DNA from: Spirochaetales bacterium
GTDB lineage: Bacteria > Spirochaetota > Spirochaetia > DSM-27196 > PWMO01
Assembly: GCA_007123465.1 (NCBI GenBank)
Contig: SKLB01000061.1
Span: 1-9,038, forward strand
Length of the DNA: 9,038 bases
Direction of reading: 5' to 3'
Under the pieces are notes generated by a model that did no database searches, had not been told where the DNA came from, and saw only the letters and a program-made list of their open reading frames with translations. Positions 7,709 through 9,038 of the stretch are shown here, piece by piece. The position numbers and the translations under genes are program-made. Each line of letters starts with the position of its first letter. Position 1 is the first letter of the stretch.

Positions 7709-8416
7709 ATGAATCACCATCTACAGACCGTTCTGGATATCGCATTGCCGGAACGTTGTGTTCTCTGTGGCCGTCCACTGCTTGGATGCCGCGCCGGAGA
7801 CTTTGCGCTTTGCCGTTACTGCTGCGGCGACCTGGAGTGGTTGGCCGAGCCGCGCTGCTGCAGCTGCGGCGCTCCGCTTGTCAGCGAGCAGCAGACGTGT
7901 CTGGACTGTCGCGAGCGCCGCCACGGTTTTGACCTCCACCGCTCGGCGTTCGGCTACGACTTCCGGGTGGCCGAGTTGCTGCACTGTTTCAAGGCTGACG
8001 GCATCCCTTCGCTGGCGCGCTTCTGCGCCCAGGCGCTCCTGAAACTGTACCACCAGCTGTGTGAGGGCGCACTGCTGGTTCCGGTTCCCGGGCACCCATC
8101 GGCTACCCGGCGCCGCGGCTGGGATCAGGCGCGCCAGATATGCCGCTGCATGCGACAGGCCGACGGCGTAACCGTCTGCGCTGCGCTGCGGCGGGCCCGT
8201 ACGCGGCACCAGAAAGAACTCGGTCTGGCGGAGCGCCAGCAGAACCTTAAAGGACGCATCAGGTTGGCGGTCGATCCGGCGCTTATTGCGGGCAGCAGCG
8301 TGGTGCTCATCGATGACGTGTACACCACCGGCGCCACGCTCGACGCGTGTTGCGAAGCGTTGCGGCCCGCCGGTGTGGTCTCAATCTACGCCTTGACCGT
8401 GGCGATGGACCTGTGA
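7709..8416 (+). CDS. comF: ComF family protein (phosphoribosyltransferase fold)
   Basis: ComF proteins combine an N-terminal zinc ribbon with a type I phosphoribosyltransferase domain and are needed for DNA uptake in naturally competent bacteria, where they work with the helicase ComFA and primosomal proteins; many non-competent bacteria also have one. The 235-residue product shows the cysteine pairs C17/C20, C35/C38, C50 or C51/C53 and C64/C67. The family block RRRGWDQA (134-141) follows, then a basic stretch with L-x-x-x-R-x-x-N (173-179), then the PRPP-binding loop VVLIDDVYTTGAT (198-210). The start at 7709 is chosen because homologues begin shortly before the first zinc knuckle; an in-frame GTG at 7691 is the alternative. 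Neither has a ribosome site. The gene diverges from crtY. Its stop is followed directly by the rimP promoter, and its transcript probably ends at the terminator at 8472-8499. The catalytic substrate of ComF is unknown. Confidence 0.92.
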   Translation: MNHHLQTVLDIALPERCVLCGRPLLGCRAGDFALCRYCCGDLEWLAEPRCCSCGAPLVSEQQTCLDCRERRHGFDLHRSAFGYDFRVAELLHCFKADGIPSLARFCAQALLKLYHQLCEGALLVPVPGHPSATRRRGWDQARQICRCMRQADGVTVCAALRRARTRHQKELGLAERQQNLKGRIRLAVDPALIAGSSVVLIDDVYTTGATLDACCEALRPAGVVSIYALTVAMDL

Positions 8417-8445
8417 TTGACACTTTGCGCGGCAATTGATATTGT
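8417..8445 (+). promoter_or_regulatory. Sigma70-type promoter for the rimP-nusA operon
   Basis: A perfect -35 box TTGACA (8417-8422) is followed by a 17-bp spacer and the -10 box TATTGT (8440-8445). TG at 8437-8438 makes it an extended -10. The predicted transcript start is near 8452, giving a leader of about 72 bases before rimP. The -35 box starts at the base right after the comF stop codon. This is the best promoter match I found in the window. Confidence 0.8.
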
Positions 8446-8455
8446 CTACTCACAA

Positions 8456-8477
8456 TCTTTTGCCAGCAGTCAAGAGA
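8456..8477 (+). other. Possible antiterminator hairpin in the rimP leader
   Basis: TCTTTTG (8456-8462) can pair with CAAGAGA (8471-8477) through seven base pairs, one of them G-U, around an eight-base loop. Bases 8472-8477 are also the base of the terminator's left arm, so the two hairpins exclude each other. The alternative stem is A-U rich and weaker than the terminator, so it would probably need a protein, a ribosome or kinetic advantage to win. Seen by hand pairing only. Confidence 0.3.
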
Positions 8478-8499
8478 GTCGAGTTTCGACTCTTTTTTT
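8472..8499 (+). terminator. Intrinsic terminator between comF and rimP, within the rimP leader
   Basis: AGAGTCGA (8475-8482) and TCGACTCT (8486-8493) form a perfect 8-bp stem around GTT. The stem extends outward over 8472-8474 with 8494-8496 (one G-U pair). Seven T residues follow at 8493-8499, then a further T-rich run to 8505. This is a textbook Rho-independent terminator. It lies about 20 bases after the predicted rimP transcript start and 25 bases before the rimP start codon, so it can act both as the comF terminator and as an attenuator for rimP-nusA. Confidence 0.88.
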
Positions 8500-8523
8500 G
8501 TTTTTCTTGCTGCAAGGACACGC

Positions 8524-8979
8524 ATGACCGGACAGAGGATGGAAGAGCAGTTATACGACGAATTGGCGCCGATCGTTTCCGGCTACGGCTTCACACTGGT
8601 TGACCTGCGGGCCCAGATTGTAAAAGAGGTGCTGCACGTCCACGCGGTAATTTTTACCGCCGGCGGAGTTGGCGTGGACGACTGCGCCGCGGTACACCGG
8701 ATGATCGCGCCGCGGCTGGAGGCGCTGTACCCGGATCGGGACTTGAACATCGAGGTCGGTTCGCCGGGTGTAGACCGGACAATTCGGTTGCCGCGCGAGT
8801 ATCGCATCTTTCAATCGAAGGGCGTTCGCGTGTACAGTAAAGCTGAGCAGCAGTGGCTTGGCGGAATCATTCACGACAGTGACGAGCACGAGGTTGTCAT
8901 CGTGCGGGGCGGCGTGCAGCAGCGCATACCGTTTGCCGACATACAGAAGGCCAGACTTGACGACTCACAGGAGGTCTAA
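8524..8979 (+). CDS. rimP: Ribosome maturation factor RimP
   Basis: RimP is a cytoplasmic factor that binds free 30S precursors and helps maturation of the 16S central pseudoknot region and uS12 binding. The 151 residues match the family length (about 150). The N-terminal alpha/beta domain (about 6-90) has the V-D-D-C-x-x-V-x-R-x-I block (51-61) and the hallmark EVGSPGVDR (77-85). An SH3-like C-terminal domain follows (about 92-148). The ribosome site AAGGA (8514-8518) lies five bases before the ATG at 8524 and favours it over the ATG at 8539. The 4-bp hairpin CTTG-CTG-CAAG (8506-8516) partly covers this site. The next gene starts nine bases after the stop and looks like nusA, the standard partner of rimP. 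Transcription probably comes from the promoter at 8417-8445 through the terminator at 8472-8499. Confidence 0.95.
   Translation: MTGQRMEEQLYDELAPIVSGYGFTLVDLRAQIVKEVLHVHAVIFTAGGVGVDDCAAVHRMIAPRLEALYPDRDLNIEVGSPGVDRTIRLPREYRIFQSKGVRVYSKAEQQWLGGIIHDSDEHEVVIVRGGVQQRIPFADIQKARLDDSQEV
8644..8660 (+). repeat. Short inverted repeat inside rimP
   Basis: GCGGTAA (8644-8650) and TTACCGC (8654-8660) are perfect reverse complements around TTT, about 120 bases into rimP. No T tract follows, so it is not a terminator. It may be coincidental. Confidence 0.5.
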
Positions 8980-8988
8980 AGCACTATC

Positions 8989-9038
8989 ATGATGGCTTCT
9001 CAATTAGCCGATGCTATTCGTCTTCTCATACAGGAGAA
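8989..9038 (+). CDS. nusA: Start of transcription termination/antitermination factor NusA (partial)
   Basis: Only the first 16 codons are in the window (MMASQLADAIRLLIQE, then two bases). The start resembles NusA N-termini, where a short helix of the type A-x-A-I-x-x-L begins the RNA-polymerase-binding domain. Its place right after rimP is the nearly universal position of nusA. A strong AGGAGGT (8969-8975) overlaps the end of rimP, but it lies 13 bases before the first ATG and 16 before the second at 8992. I take the first because it is closer. NusA binds RNA polymerase and affects pausing, termination and antitermination, and in E. coli it influences expression of its own operon. The identity depends mainly on context. 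Confidence 0.75.
   Translation, partial: MMASQLADAIRLLIQE

Noticed and set aside
7648..7710. Longer crtY with 21 extra N-terminal residues from the ATG at 7710
   Set aside because: The added residues do not resemble CrtY N-termini, and the Rossmann strand normally begins within about ten residues of the start, as it does from 7647. It remains possible, since neither start has a ribosome site.
7721..8209. 162-codon minus-strand frame
   Set aside because: It is antisense to the zinc-ribbon and phosphoribosyltransferase parts of comF and has no recognisable motif.
8644..8660. Hairpin in rimP as an internal terminator
   Set aside because: The 7-bp stem is followed by a GC-rich sequence and not by a T run, so intrinsic termination is unlikely.
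1..9038. CRISPR array, tRNA/rRNA gene, insertion sequence or prophage
   Set aside because: No regularly spaced direct repeats, cloverleaf-like segment, transposase or integrase motif, or terminal inverted repeats were seen. Nearly all bases are taken up by the genes listed.

Overview
The window is a compact chromosomal stretch with estimated high GC and almost no non-coding DNA. It carries six complete protein genes of recognisable families, a seventh (comF) that is also complete, and the first 50 bases of an eighth. The gene order bamA-skp-mutS matches, from memory, the order tp0326-tp0327-tp0328 in Treponema pallidum. A lycopene cyclase next to a carotenoid 1',2'-hydratase-like gene points to a pigmented, free-living relative. 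I therefore infer a diderm bacterium, most likely a free-living spirochaete of the Spirochaeta/Alkalispirochaeta kind. This assignment rests on gene order and protein motifs, not on a search.

Left part (1-5727, plus strand): bamA (outer-membrane beta-barrel assembly), skp/ompH (periplasmic chaperone for unfolded outer-membrane proteins) and mutS (mismatch recognition). The gaps are 27 and 7 bp, so this looks like one transcription unit whose promoter lies left of the window. BamA and Skp act on the same clients. MutS is functionally unrelated and seems simply co-transcribed.

Middle part (5713-7647, minus strand): a two-gene carotenoid operon, crtY followed after 12 bp by a CruF-family membrane protein. 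Together they could close one beta ring and hydrate the other, acyclic end of a lycopene-type carotenoid. This fits the monocyclic 1'-hydroxylated torulene pigments reported for free-living spirochaetes. The end of cruF overlaps the end of mutS by 15 bp in convergent orientation.

Right part (7709-9038, plus strand): comF (phosphoribosyltransferase-fold protein linked to DNA uptake), then a strong sigma70-type promoter that begins at the base after the comF stop, then an intrinsic terminator, then rimP and the start of nusA. The terminator lies inside the predicted leader of the rimP-nusA mRNA. The leader can also form an alternative hairpin that uses the terminator's left arm. This promoter-terminator-rimP arrangement looks like a transcription attenuator and is the most interesting regulatory signal here. 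I found no RNA gene, insertion sequence, CRISPR array or prophage, and no gene-free stretch longer than about 110 bp.
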